From Saururus chinensis (Eukaryota > Streptophyta > Magnoliopsida > Piperales > Saururaceae), in assembly GCA_035235625.1 (NCBI GenBank), contig CP141140.1:58981152-59045151 (forward strand): 64,000 nt of DNA, given 5' to 3'. Numbering within the stretch: the first letter of the stretch is position 1; every line of letters starts with the position of its first letter. The notes beneath the pieces were generated by a model. That model was not told where the DNA came from. It saw nothing but the letters and a program-made list of their open reading frames with translations, and ran no database searches. Positions 12,962 to 24,513 of the stretch are shown piece by piece. Position numbers and translations under genes: made by a program.

Positions 12962-13929
12962 TACCCTAACGCTTGGTAGTTAGGTTATTAGTTTTGGCAG
13001 AAATAGAACATACTGCCCCTAAGGGCATTAGGGTAATTCTGCCATCTAGGGTATGATACCCTCCCTTAGGTCATCTGGTCATCTCACTACCCTTTTATTT
13101 ATTTTAAGTCATTAACCCCTCAGAAGGCTCCACTCTCAAATTGACTCGCGCTTCCATTCACACGAATGTGGACTGGTCCACTCAAAGGAATATTTCTGTT
13201 ATTTTGTTTAAAGCCTTATTAACATTCAATAGTCCAAAATTGGGCTCGAGGGTAATACTTGACTTCATGAACTTGGTCTAATTTTCCTAGCGTGTGACGA
13301 AGTCGTGAATCCCTTGAACGGATCCAGGTTTACCCTAAACCCTAGGGACAAAATGGTCAATTATCCACTCACTGGGATTTTTTCTCACTGTGTGGTTTGT
13401 CCTATGTTTAGGCTACCCATTAAAATCTTACTGAGAATTTTTCCAATTTTAAGATCACTCATAGGCCACCGAACCGGAGCCCCTAATCGGGCAATTGAAT
13501 ATATCACGGTAATTTAACTACAAGGGGTAAAAGGGTCATTTTATAGTCTCTGGGATTTTTTCTAGGTCTGAAACTTGGTCAGGACACTCATCCCCCTCTC
13601 AAAGTCCACTATTATTTTTTTCTAAAATTTTCTAACATCTAAACCACCCTGAACTAGAGTCTTAGACGGGTAATTAAATATTATTATCGTTCACTTCTAA
13701 GGGTAAAATAGTCATTTCACACACTTTGGAATTTTCCCCAGTCTAAAACTTGTCTATTTAATCATCATGTTCCCTTGGATGTTATATAATTTTCTTAAAA
13801 AAAATATTTGCATTTATATCCTACTGAACGAAATTAGTGGGTAATACTATTCTATAAATATTGAACCAGACCGGTTCGGAACGGATCCCAGTCAAAATGG
13901 GTCGGTGACCTGACCTCGACCCAAATTCT
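12962..13929 (+). mobile_element. LTR-like sequence, copy A, with 178-bp internal repeats
   Basis: From CATACCCTAACGCTTGG onward this is homologous to the reverse complement of 31560-32498 (shared words: CCCCTAAGGGCATTAGGGTAA, GGAGCC/GGCTCC near CACTCTCAAA, TTCGTGTGAA-type words). Three degenerate internal units share GGGTAAAAnGGTCATTTTA followed by GGGATTTTT at about 13347, 13525 and 13701, giving a 176-179 bp spacing. Compared with copy B, the TGTTACACC start is missing here. No protein is encoded. Confidence 0.55.
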
Positions 13930-14134
13930 AATCCCCTAGTGAAGCTTCACCAGGGTGGCCTCTTATGAAGTGATAAGTGTCAGCCACGTATATATTTTAC
14001 GCTATTTTATCTGAGATGAGATGGCAGTTGAGAAAATGCGTTTGCATTTTTTTTAAGGCTCACGTAAAACACTTATGTGGCTGGCACTTAATGCCTCCAC
14101 TAGAGGCGCCCTGGTGAAGCTTCACCAGGGGATT
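13930..14134. mobile_element. Palindromic MITE-like element
   Basis: The left arm AATCCCCTAGTGAAGCTTCA and the right arm, read inverted, AATCCCCTGGTGAAGCTTCA continue as near-complementary arms for about 65 bases (shared GTGTCAGCCACGTA / GTGCCAGCCACATA). It is about 205 bp, with no coding capacity. The target duplication is not clear. It interrupts the 3' part of LTR-like copy A. Confidence 0.7.
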
Positions 14135-14760
14135 ACAATTCCCTGGACTCGGATCCGAATCTGGACCTGCACAACCCTGCGGGGTCGTCTCCTTCCTGGA
14201 GATGCCATGGGCGACAACACCCTGCCTTCCCGGACTATCGCGGTGGAAGGAAATCTCTAGTCAATCGCTGTCCGGCAGCCCATACTTCCAGCTCCAGCTA
14301 TGTCATCTCCTCACACAAGGTCAAAAAGGAGAAGGTGGACAGGAGGACGGCGGCAATGGTCACCCCCGCTGCTGCTAGGCGGAGGAGGTTCCACTCTAGG
14401 GAAACAAGTTTGGAAGGTGGGAGACACATCCATAGCCATTAGACGGAGCACACACCCAGCCCCCTCACCGTCGCCACCATCTACAATAGTTCCGGTCCCC
14501 AGATTTGAAGAAGGGAAGCGGAGGATAGCGGGGAAAGGGCTGCTTGTGGCGATCAGTGGCAAACAACGGTGATCACGAGAGCAAAGCCAACACCATTTCT
14601 TCTTCTCACGTTGGTCATTGTCGAGCACCGACAACATGATAGGAGAACATGGAGATACATTGGTCTCCTTTCCCACTGCCCGGAGCATAGGGCAAAGAAC
14701 AAGGCATGGGTCTCCCCTCCTCCAGCCAGAATAGAACCTCTGGCGACGACCTAACAATGC
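14135..14760. other. GC-rich segment, probable LTR leader continuation
   Basis: GC-rich DNA with open frames on both strands (for example 14311-14757 minus, 148 codons) that are rich in Pro, Ser and Arg and lack a domain. It follows directly after copy A and the MITE. A similar GC-rich block follows copy B at 30850-31550, suggesting it is the leader or internal part of the same retroelement family. Confidence 0.3.
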
Positions 14761-15330
14761 CTACAGTGATGGCCAGATGAGCAAAGATATGATTCATTAA
14801 TAATTGGTGGCCTTCATTGTGTTTTTGTGTGAGTTGCTTCCCACATGGCCAGCTGCTGCTACTTTAGTTTTGATAATAACTACTTGATATATTATTTATA
14901 TGATGGAATTCATGCTTTTCTTAGTCCTATAAATAGACTGTGTGCAGTGCATCTGAGAGATTTGAATCAATCCTTGTGGCAGTTGTTGTGACGCAATATG
15001 TTGTAAATGTATTGTTAATCTGTCATTGATTGCCGTCTAGATAAACATACTGGTCAACAATGCTTATAACTTTCACGTCAAGATGGTGATTATTTTGGCG
15101 CCTAGTGGCTGATTCTTTGGGATGCCCGGGTGATAAGCTTTTTGACATGATTGGGCAAGCAATATTTTGAGGTAAAAACCACATCTTAATTGATGTTACT
15201 TTTATGTTCGCAATTTGTAATGTGAGATAAAATAATATTTATATTACTTAAATTTCCTTAATTTAAGTAATGGGGTTACATGTTGAAATGACTCAATTAT
15301 TTGGAGAAATGTTGTGCCACCGTGACAACA
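14761..15330. other. Intergenic, no gene seen
   Basis: Ordinary AT-rich DNA with no supported feature between the GC-rich block and the 106-bp tandem array. Confidence 0.4.
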
Positions 15331-15334
15331 ATAA

Positions 15335-15960
15335 CGGAGTGATTGCTTGGGCTCTCTCGGTGGCCGCCCACCATTGGATTCCATGTAAACTGTCGGGGGG
15401 TGCCCACCGTGAGAGCAGTTCCAGAAACATTTCCAAGATTTCAATAAAAACCTTCTGCTCTCTCAATCGCCGCCTACCATATGATTTCATGTAAACTGTC
15501 AGGGGGCGCCCACCGTGAGAGAAATTTTATAAACGTTGCTGAGACTCCAATAAAAACTTCTTCTCTCTCGGTGGCCGCCCATCATATGATTTTATGTAAA
15601 ATGTCAAAGGGAGCCCACCATAGGAGCAGTTCCAAAAACATTGCTGAGACTCCAATAAAAACCTTCTTCTCTCTCAGTGGCCGCCCACCGTATGATTTTA
15701 TGTAAATTGTCAAGGGGCGCCCACCGTGAGAGCAATACCAGAAACATTACCAAGACTCCAATAAAAATCTTCTACTCTCTCGGTGGCCACCTACCATATA
15801 ATTCCATGTAAACTGATGGGGGGATCCCATTGTGAGAGCAGTTCCAAAAATATTGCTGAGACTATAAAGACCTTCTGCCCTCTCGATAGCCGCTCACCGT
15901 ATGATTCTATGTAAGCTTGCGAGAGGAGCCCACCGTGAGACCAGTTTCAAAAATATTATC
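15335..15960 (+). repeat. 106-bp tandem repeat (minisatellite), six copies
   Basis: The word ATGTAAAYTGTC and its context recur with g of GTAAA at 15385, 15491, 15596, 15702, 15808 and 15911, so the period is 103-106 bp. Each unit contains GCTCTCTCGGTGGCCGCCCA and, about 45 bases on, GGCGCCCACCGTGAGAGC; these are complementary and could form a hairpin. A period of 106 shifts frame, so the frames here (15270-15705 plus, 15244-15490 minus) are not conserved coding sequence. Confidence 0.85.
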
Positions 15961-16189
15961 AGGCATTAGTGAAAAATATCTACTATCTCGATGTGCTTCT
16001 TTTAAGATGAAGTATTCACACCAGGAGAAGTGATAGATGATCCAAAAGTTCATTGCTTTCCGAAGCTTCGCCCAAAAGTTTGTTGCTTTCCAAAGCTTCG
16101 CCGGCGTGTACTTAAGGAAGATTGCTGCCAACGTAAGAGATACATGGGAGACGATATGTCTTGGCACAATAACTTTCCAATAAGTTTAT

Positions 16190-16320
16190 TTGGGGGTAAT
16201 GACTTGGAAAATAACATGGGGCCATATGGGGTACAAGAGAATAAAAATTACCAATTTTTTCTTTGTAATGGGGTATTGAGGGGTTTTTAGGGGTGCAAAT
16301 AGACATATTCTTTTTAAAAC
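16190..16320 (-). mobile_element. Repeat end, inverted partner of 11115-11300
   Basis: Read on the minus strand: ATGTCTATTTGCACCCCTAA, then AAACCCCTCAATACCCC, matching the plus strand near 11123. It lies 5 kb from its partner and in opposite orientation. Confidence 0.45.
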
Positions 16321-16957
16321 ATTGGGTGGATTACACATGAAAGCCCATATCCTGCAGGAGTCTGGACGTACGTTCATCATCCCAGGTGCGTCCATTTTCA
16401 ACACTTTTATGATGATGGGCAGTACAACAAGAACAATTTACTCTAGGACCAGGCAATCAAAACACATCCTGCAACATCTATGCCCTGTGAGATTAGTTTG
16501 GCAAGCGAGAAATCCCTCTGCAACCCAAAAAAAATGGAACCCCAGTTTCCGCAAAATGGTCTCCATTAAAGCTGGAAGCAAATCTAGAAAGATGACGCAC
16601 CATTTTGTCTCCAGGATTACCTAGCACTACTTCAGATCTTAATTTCAATAGGATTTCCATGAATTTTCCACACATCCGTTAGCGATAAATTGTAATAGAT
16701 AAAGAGGCAGGGTAATCTTGAAATTTTATGCGTTCCAGAAGTAAAAAGGGTGACAACGATTGGCTTAATTTACCCTAATTTTCCATCAATAAACCACTGA
16801 TGTGCATAGGTAAAAACATTATTCCTAAACATTCCGGATTCACAAAAGACAGCAAACTATAATCCCATTAGCCAGCCAATAATTAGAAAATATAGCTTCT
16901 TGAAAGTTGATACCAGAAAGGGGCAAGGTGTAATTTCACACAGTTACACTGGGCATA
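16321..16957. other. Intergenic, downstream of the reductase-like gene
   Basis: The short frames 16322-16624 (plus) and 16493-16675 (minus) overlap each other and show no domain. The 3' untranslated region of the minus-strand reductase-like gene should start just left of 16958. Confidence 0.35.
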
Positions 16958-19635
16958 TTAGGTAATATACCCTTTACTCTTCAAGCTATGTACAGCATCC
17001 TTGATTATTTGCTCCATGTTGGCAAAATGGAGACCCAAATCTATAAGTTTCTTGCTTGGATTTTCAACCCTTAACAAGCCAGGTTGGGTATCTTTCGGAA
17101 ACCTGACATATGAGCATTCCAATTTAAGCACTTTCAAAGACAGAAAAACCAGAGACTTAGAAATGAAGTTTGAAGGATTTTTTTTATTTGAATGTGTTGA
17201 TTAACCGTACTATCTCAAAACCAAGTGGACCCAAATAAAAAAATACATCGTGTCACCTTTAAATTGAAAAAGTAGCTTTTACTTCCACCAAAGTTTTGGG
17301 AGGGAGCCATTGATAAAAAATTTATCCCCAAGGGCATAAATCAGGTTCATGTCATTTGCAGATAGATAACGAGAATTAAAAAACGAGATACTGGGTTCAT
17401 ATGCTCAGATTGACAATGCTATACCAGCTTCAAGATAAAGATGAAAGAAGAGGAGTCTTTATGACGAACACTAAAGATTTGGATCAATAAAAACTCCCAC
17501 ACTGTCCACTGCTAGTCGTTTCACCCTAAACCCCATGATCAATAACTCTCTACTCTGGCCCACACTAATGCAGTCTCATAGGTATCTTGTACCCCCATTC
17601 CACTAGGACCACAACTACCACAGTCAAAATTAACATTGGTTAAATATGCACAAACAGACATGAAGATAAAAGAACAATTTTGATGAAAAAAGGGTAAGGA
17701 CAACTTACATGAGGGTTCAACTTGATTTGAACAGAGAAAATTGCAATTTCAGAGCAGAATTTGGCCATTTACCTTTTTCTATGACAAAAAACTTGGCCAA
17801 TTACTTACATAGTAGTACTCCCTCCAGTTAGAGGAGTATTTTCTCGTATTTTGTCCAAGTGCTTATTATTATATCTTATTATTCATAGAGGGTAGAATAG
17901 TTAAAGCTTTGTAATCTTATTTCTTATTGGTCAGCCCACTCTTAAGTGAAGAGCATATTAGTCTTTTGATTGTAAGGGATGGCTTCAAGCCTATTAGAGG
18001 CTGGTTGACTCCACTATTCTGTATTTTCTTCTTCGTTAAGCAATACTTCTTCCTCTCAAAAACCCTAGCTTGTTAAGTATTCTATAAGGTTCATTTTCAA
18101 AAACCAAATAGGACAGTTAACATGGGACGAAGGGAGTATTATATTTTCTCTATATCATCTTATTATGACTTGTAAATTATAATGCCAATTTTCCGTCCAA
18201 TTAAATTACTAATTGAAGACTAATCATACAATACCTGGGCACTTTGTACTCTGGATAAAGTTGAGCAACTTTAGCTGCAAAGTCACTATAATGGGATATA
18301 GCTTCAACACAGAGGTGCCTTCCGGATGCAGTTGGGTTTTCGTACAACAAGATATGAGCTAGTGCAACATCTTTCACATGAACGGATCCAATGAAGAAAT
18401 CCTCATATGGTTCAGTGCATCCTACCACCAAAGCAAGCAGGTTTGTATTGTTATGCCAGTAAATTTTTTAACTTTCCTACTAAGCAATAGTTCAGACTTC
18501 AGAGTAATTGGCAAGTTGGTTATATGAGCACAAAATCTAAAATTTCACCAGTTAAAAGTCAATGAAGATTAATCCCTCTATTTTCAGAGGCACACGTGTA
18601 ACTGAGATAAGTAACTTTTTTACGAAGAGGCAAGACCAAACTAAAGTAATATTTCAGGAAGAAAGGAGAAATTATCGGAACAACTAAGCAGTAATATATG
18701 ACATGCAATTTGCGCTGAAAGAAGTAATATATGACATATTTTGTTTGTTTACTGACCAGAAGCAAAACCATTACTGCAACACATTCAAGTTGACATATGG
18801 ATCTTAATTTGACATTAATAGTATACCCTTCATGATTACTCACATTTTTTATGTGTTAAATTGAGTAGTTCAAGTAATAAAGAAAGCTTTATAACTTCAT
18901 AACGAACCCGTCAAGATATGGAATAGGAAATTGCCAAAGTTTCCAGCTCCCAGAACAACACAACAAGCAAAAGATAGCAAATCTGTAATATAACCACTGT
19001 TTGCTTAAAGGAGGAACATGCGAACATGAATAGGCATTAATCCTGACTAATTACTGTCAACAGGACATATAACAAATAATCATTAACTTTTTCCTTTTAA
19101 AAGGTTATACAGCTTGATAAATTTATGTACAAGAACACTAAGAAAATTGGGTCAATCCCTGCTACCAAGGGACGTCAACCCCAGGACTCCAGGAAGCAAG
19201 GAAAAAGGGCATTTGAAACAATTATCATCATCCAACGTTGTCAGTTCAGTCTAATGCATACAGGGTGAAATACAAATTCCATATAGATAAATTTATTCAG
19301 CAAAAGCAATGCAAATTGGCATTGTATACCTTGCAGGAGGCGAAGCAACACGCTCATGCTAGCATTAATGGTGGGCGGGATGATGGGACCCATGACAGTT
19401 CCTGGGTTCACCACAACAATGTCCAGTCCATTCTTCTCGGCAAATTCCCAAGCAGCTTTCTCTGCCAACGTCTTGGAAAGTGGATACCAAAGCTGCCCAC
19501 AAATGACCAAAACAATTACCCAACAAATATTATTCATGTTTAAAAAGGTGTAAATCCCCAGGCATTCCACCCGTAAAACAGGTGAGGCATAAGCCTCATG
19601 AACATCAAATTATAATGTCTAACTCCAATCCAGTT

Positions 19636-19682
<47 letters not shown>

Positions 19683-21677
19683 GTAGTGAGTGTCATTTAG
19701 ATAAAAAATAATAGTTAAAAGCGAAAAGTCAGAAAAATTGAAAAAACAAAAAGAAACTAGAATATATATATATATATATATATAAACTAAGACTCAAGAA
19801 GGAAGGCGCGCCTCATGCATGAACATGGAAGGCCGTATCAATCAATACACATGAATATCAGTCCATACATATCTGTTTCGGTTGGAATCAATTGGATAAG
19901 GGGGAATTAATTGACATGAACCTTAAAAGGTCTCTGGTCATTTAAAAATCTTCTACGGTTTAGAAAATTTGTTTTCTCTATTTTATTATCACACTAAGTG
20001 ATTTCAACATCTCTAACCTCTATTCAACAAATTTTTCATTAATGATGTTTTTATGTTCTGGATGCTCAAATCTCAATTGGGCAACTTTAACTTATATTGT
20101 TATCCTTGTCATATCTTTGCTCAATGCATGCTCAACTTTGGTCGATTCCTTTCCTATCCATCATAAAATCAACAAAAACTTTAATAATCTGCATCAATCT
20201 TTGATGGGAGTCGACTCAATAGATTTAACCCCAACTAAATGCATGCCCACATGTCAGTAGCATGTATTCTTATCAGTATACATCAGAATGGTCGTCGGTG
20301 TCAAACAAGCTTCCTTAAACATGGAGAATGGATGAAGCAGACGCCTTAGTGCCTAGGCTTGGTCGCTTTGAGGCGTTCCCTAATGGCTGGCCTTTTTAAA
20401 ATAACGATATTACAGTCAAATCAGTAAACTTGTTAAAATTAAAAAAGTGATGACAAGGACAAAAATCTGCGTACACCAGTTACGCAGAATTGGTTATGAA
20501 CCTGATGATATTGTACAGCAGAAGAGAAGCGCGAAGTAGTATAGAAAACGAAATACTTCCAATGATAAAAATGTTCAGCCAAAGTGTATTCAATATTTAC
20601 ATTATTAATACAAATAAAAAATATGTACAAAAAAATATGTTAGGAACTTAATGTGAAAACTTGAAAATATGGAAAAAAAATACATAAAAAAGAAGCAAAA
20701 ATGAAACAAAAACATTCAAATTAGAACTTCTATTAAAAGTATAGGCTGTATAGCTTGATTTGCGTACAGTTTGTGTTTTATACCTCTCATCCAAAAGAGT
20801 GGCACACGCTAACTATGGAAATAAAGCACCACTTTATCACTCACGCTGTGCATACTTAGCATGATTATGAAAGAGACATTTGCCAATACGCGCCTGAGTA
20901 CCAGCAAAGACCAGTAGCGTCAAAGTGCCTCCTTTCCCGGCAGAGGCAGAGCTTCCTAAGCAGACAAAGGAGCACTCACCTCCTTGCCTCGGCAGTAATC
21001 GACATCAGTCCAGCAGTCCTCGTCCTTCACCACGTCCGCAGGCCACTTGGGACTGGGAATGATGGCGGAGATCGACGACGTCACCACCACCCGCTTCGCC
21101 CCCACCGCAATCGCCGCCGTCAGCACATTCTTTGTCCCCTCGATCGCCGGCCCCAGCAGCTCCGCCTGACATCCCAAGTTCCCAAATCTCCATCAACAGG
21201 TCAATTACCACAAACAAACCCACGAGAATGAGGGAGAGGAGGAAAGGGAGAGACGGCCAGGGTGGAACGTATGAGACCTGAGCGTCGCGGACCCGGTCGA
21301 TGATGCAGGGGGAAGCGACGTGGAAGACCCCCGCCGTGCCGGAGACGGCGGCGAGAATGGAGTCGTAGTTGAGGAGGTCGATCTGAAAAAGGCGGAGCCG
21401 CCGCTCCCCGCCCGGCTCGTCCGCCGCTAGGGCTCGCAGGTGCTCCGTCTCCTTCTCGTCGACTGAATCAAATATTAGGAAACTCGGAAAAATGGCAGGA
21501 ATAGATGTAAGTTTCAAAAATGGAGAAGGGGTTATGCTGACCGAGATTTTGGACAGTGGCGTGGACGGAGTAGCCGCGCTGGAGGAGAAGCTTGACCAGC
21601 CACGATCCGATGAAACCGCTGCCACCGGTGACGCACACCGCCCCCTTCTCTTCCGTCTGGGCGATGTTCTCTTCCAT
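16958..21677 (-). CDS. Cinnamoyl-CoA reductase-like NADPH dehydrogenase (extended SDR)
   Basis: Six exons join in frame to 333 codons: 21677-21542, 21462-21278, 21165-20980, 19492-19330, 18421-18235 and 17102-16958 (stop TAA). All introns are GT-AG. The NAD(P)-binding loop [11 protein letters not shown] is at residues 16-26, GTKNVL at 117-122, the catalytic-type TSS at 136-138 and the active-site YPLSK at 172-176. The NWYCYGK signature of true lignin cinnamoyl-CoA reductases is replaced by LWYPLSK. From memory, this fits the CCR-like group of Arabidopsis At5g58490 and rice Snl6 rather than bona fide CCR. Expected role: reduction of a carbonyl or CoA-ester substrate with NADPH in the cytosol; the substrate is unknown. 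An upstream in-frame ATG at 21713 would add 12 residues. Intron 5 carries a Stowaway-like MITE and intron 3 TA microsatellites. The frame is intact. Confidence 0.93.
17816..18138. mobile_element. Stowaway-like MITE inside an intron
   Basis: The left end is TACTCCCTCC and the right end is GGGACGAAGGGAGTA, which read inverted gives TACTCCCTTCGTCCC. TA at both edges fits the Stowaway (Tc1/mariner) target. The 323-bp element lies in intron 5 of the reductase-like gene and does not touch splice sites. Confidence 0.75.
19636..19678. repeat. (TA)n microsatellite
   Basis: About 20 uninterrupted TA units in intron 3 of the reductase-like gene. A second, shorter run lies at 19761-19784. Confidence 0.95.
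19761..19784. repeat. (TA)n microsatellite, short
   Basis: About 11 TA units, 80 bp from the longer TA run in the same intron. Confidence 0.9.
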
Positions 21678-21854
21678 CTTCCCTGCTCCGCTGCAAAGCT
21701 GGTGCTGATTCACTTCAGACAGGGAATTTTATCCGTCGTCGTCACTCCTCACCAGCATAGCAACACACGGATGTCGTCATTCCGTAAGGACATTAGTGGC
21801 TTTAAAAATATATTAAATTAATTTCAACAGTATTAAAAAATTTAAGAGTTTTAG

Positions 21855-22555
21855 GCGATATCACGAGAGTATCGATGACAATAGATACGGGTATATGTAA
21901 ATGATATCCTTAATATGCACCGATACATATATAAACTCTTTTATAAATATAAAAAAATATTATAATTAATAATATATTATTATAATACTTCTTTTAGAAC
22001 ATAATAAGACCATATAATGCTGTATTAACCGATACGAGTATTCTAAAATTAGTTTATTTAGAACCATATACTATTATGCTCTCCGTCCAATATAAATTAT
22101 TGGTCATTCTTTCTTATATTAAGGGCTTTAAAATTAATTTATTTTAAAAATAAATAACATACTTAATATGAGTCTAAGTTATATATTTAAATAAATATAT
22201 ATTTGTGGAGCATTATATGTAAAAAAAATAATTATGTAAATTATATAGACTTATTTATATTGATCTCATATAACTTTAAAATTATTATTTTTAATATAAC
22301 TAAAACTTAAACTTTTAAAGAAGTTGGGTTTGAATTGTATTTTTATTTTTAAGGAAAAAATTCAAAAAAAAATTTTGGAAAAAAAAAAATTTTAATTAAA
22401 AAATATTTTTTTAATATAGTATTGATATGTATCGGCCGTATCTATATGGTACGGCCGATACATATCGCTGTATCATGTAGGGGGCGTTTTGCCCCCTATA
22501 CCGTATCGGTATCGACCGATACGGGTACGTATCGACTGATACGGCCTTCCATGGC
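21855..22555. mobile_element. AT-rich repeat with GTATCGGCCGATAC-type palindromic end
   Basis: The right part (22420-22555) is packed with complementary words (GTATCGGCCGTATC, GTACGGCCGATACAT, CCGTATCGGTATCG, CCGATACGGGTACG) and a strong hairpin with stem GGGGGC / GCCCCC at 22480-22496. The left part (21855-21925) holds GATATCACGAGAGTATCGAT and CGATACATA words. In between is AT-rich filler. This looks like a non-autonomous element just upstream of the reductase-like gene. Exact ends are uncertain. Confidence 0.4.
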
Positions 22556-22614
22556 TGTAACTGCAACAAAATTTATTAATATGAGATTAACTCTAAATTT
22601 TATATTAAAACAAA

Positions 22615-23085
22615 AATGCAACCGCTTTGACAATGCCCCTGTCCACGGCCTTTGCACTACCTTCGACTCCTACACCTTCCTCTATAGGCCCTATTGTGTC
22701 CCCTCCCTCCTCAACATCCCCCGACTTCAACCACCCAATCTCATGTGAGCTATACTCTCTCTCTGCTAGTGTACTAGCCTACCTCAACGACCTTAAGGGC
22801 ACCTCCTACGTCCATTACGAGCAACTCCCACTCTAGGGCACCTCCTACATCCACTACCAGTGACTCCCACTCTAGGTGCTCCTTCTCCACCTGGACTCCC
22901 CTTACCAACCCCTTTACACCCAGGCCTACTACGCACACTTGAGCTATGCGGGTGAGATGTGGTAGAGGAACGACAAGGTGGTCTTCCGGAGCTACACTGA
23001 GAAAGAGGCCAAGGGGCTCATCTCGTACAAATTAGACTGCTGACCCATTATTCACTGTGAAAGCCGAAAATTTCAAGGATCGTTG
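22615..23085 (+). pseudogene. Degenerate coding-like sequence of unknown family
   Basis: The plus strand reads like protein-coding DNA with stops: YASVLAYLNDLKGTSYVHYE before position 22836, then a partial repeat of GTSYVHY as GTSYIHY (a 39-bp direct duplication), and later LSYAGEMW, stop, RNDKVVFRSYTEKEAKGLIS. Codon usage is GC-rich at third positions, unlike the flanks, and there are no intron signals. It may be a processed or captured gene fragment. I do not recognise the family. Confidence 0.35.
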
Positions 23086-23283
23086 GCTGCTGACTAGCAT
23101 GAGGGTTGGCACAAAAAATGGATATGCTCTACAGACTTGGGCTGCAAATTTTGGTACAACTTGGTTCGATTGCCTCCTTCAACGTAAATTATAAATATTT
23201 ACTCACTTTGTTATATACAAAGAGAGTAAATATTTAGTCCCTTAATTTGTTATATACAAAGAGACTAAACTTTACTATCTTTA

Positions 23284-23760
23284 TTAAGAGGGGTCCTTGG
23301 TGGCGACGGTGATAGCAGGGTCATCGTCGGGGAGGAGGCGCTTATCTAGGATGAAGGGGGTGGCAGAGGCAGTGATGAGGGGCTTGTGGTCAAGGGAGGA
23401 GGGCACAGTGGAGGAGGCGTCAGAGCTGCTACAGATGGAGGAGGAGGCGGGGGTGGTGCTAGTGCCAGTGCGAGTGGCGGCCAGTGAAGCTCTAGATTTG
23501 GCTGAAGTCGAGGTAGACTTGGAGGGGCCGAAAATTGGCTCTGGCAAGGGCAATGAGGCCGATGTTGATGACATCATTGGTAGCAACGGTGATGGCTAGG
23601 TTGTCGTCAAGGAAGAGGCACTTGTCGAGGATGAAGGAGCGGTGGAGGCGGTGTTGAGGGGCTTGTGGTCAAGAGAGGAAGGCACAGTGGAAGAGGCATT
23701 GGAGATGCCATGGATAGAGAGGGAGATGGAGGAGAAGGAGGCCCAGAGCATAGATGAGTG
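23284..23760. repeat. Direct duplication, about 290-bp spacing
   Basis: A segment reading GGGGCTTGTGGTCAAGGGAG with GGCACAGTGGAGGAGGCGT and GTCGTCGGGGAGGAGGCGC nearby at 23305-23425 recurs at 23598-23705 with small changes. The minus strand is open in each copy and rich in Ser, Thr, Ala and Pro (DASSTVPSSLDHKPL / NASSTVPSSLDHKPL). The product is unknown; it may be repeat-derived. Confidence 0.5.
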
Positions 23761-24513
23761 ATCTAGACTTAGGAAGAAAGAGAACAGTGACATGGACGAA
23801 GGTGGAAATTATATGTCCAAGTCTGATATGTCACATATCACAAGCATCAATATTGAAAGCAAATGAACTTTTATCATTAAAAGAAATGTTATTACAACAC
23901 GTCATTGCAAAGATAACATTTTCCTACAAACACTCCAAATTTAGATATTACAACTTTATTTAACTCAAACACTAATTTAATACCATCTTGACTAAGAAGT
24001 GCTCTGCTGAGTAAGTTTTTCCTAACATCTAGCACATGTTGCACCTTATGGAGAGAAAGTTTTCCCAATGTGAATCTCACATCCACCTTCCTTCTCCAAC
24101 CACTCGTGTTGCATACAGAGTCATTCCCCCATTGTTACTACTCTCTCTTTCACCTCCTATTATGAAGAAAATGAAGATAGATCAGAACAAATGTGGATAC
24201 TAACTCTTGTGTCTACCCACCAATCAATAGGTTGACTATCTAAATTTTAAACTAGGTCAATAGATTCAAACCTATCATTGGGTTCAACTGAGCTGTCCCC
24301 TTGATCATCACATTGACTTGAGGGTTTTTACCTTCATTGTCAACTCCCTTCCTTTGCGAGTACTGCCTTGCAAAGTGTCCAAATTGACCACACATAAAAC
24401 ATGATTTCTTCTTCTTGTCTTCTTGGATCTTCCCCTTTAGGCTTGGTCATGTTGTTGTTTTTCTTGTTGGAGTTGTTATTATTCTAACCATGTACTTTGC
24501 GTGGTTCTCTACC
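23761..24513. other. Intergenic with a possible retroelement fragment
   Basis: On the minus strand, 24350-24400 could encode a CCHC-like knuckle (CMCGQFGHFARQYS), as in gag of copia or gypsy elements, and the surroundings 24000-24500 look like decayed gag-pol. No open frame is long enough to call. The rest shows nothing. Confidence 0.35.

Noticed and set aside
14311..14757. 148-codon minus-strand frame
   Set aside because: Low-complexity GC-rich sequence, open on both strands, no domain, next to an LTR-like copy.
17001..17204. Plus-strand frame of 67 codons
   Set aside because: It overlaps the antisense of exon 6 of the reductase-like gene, which gives [10 protein letters not shown]...SLKSKGYIT and a stop on the minus strand.
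21005..21625. 206-codon minus-strand frame in the reductase-like gene
   Set aside because: It reads through introns 1 and 2; only the part matching exon 2 is real, and the correct product is obtained by splicing.
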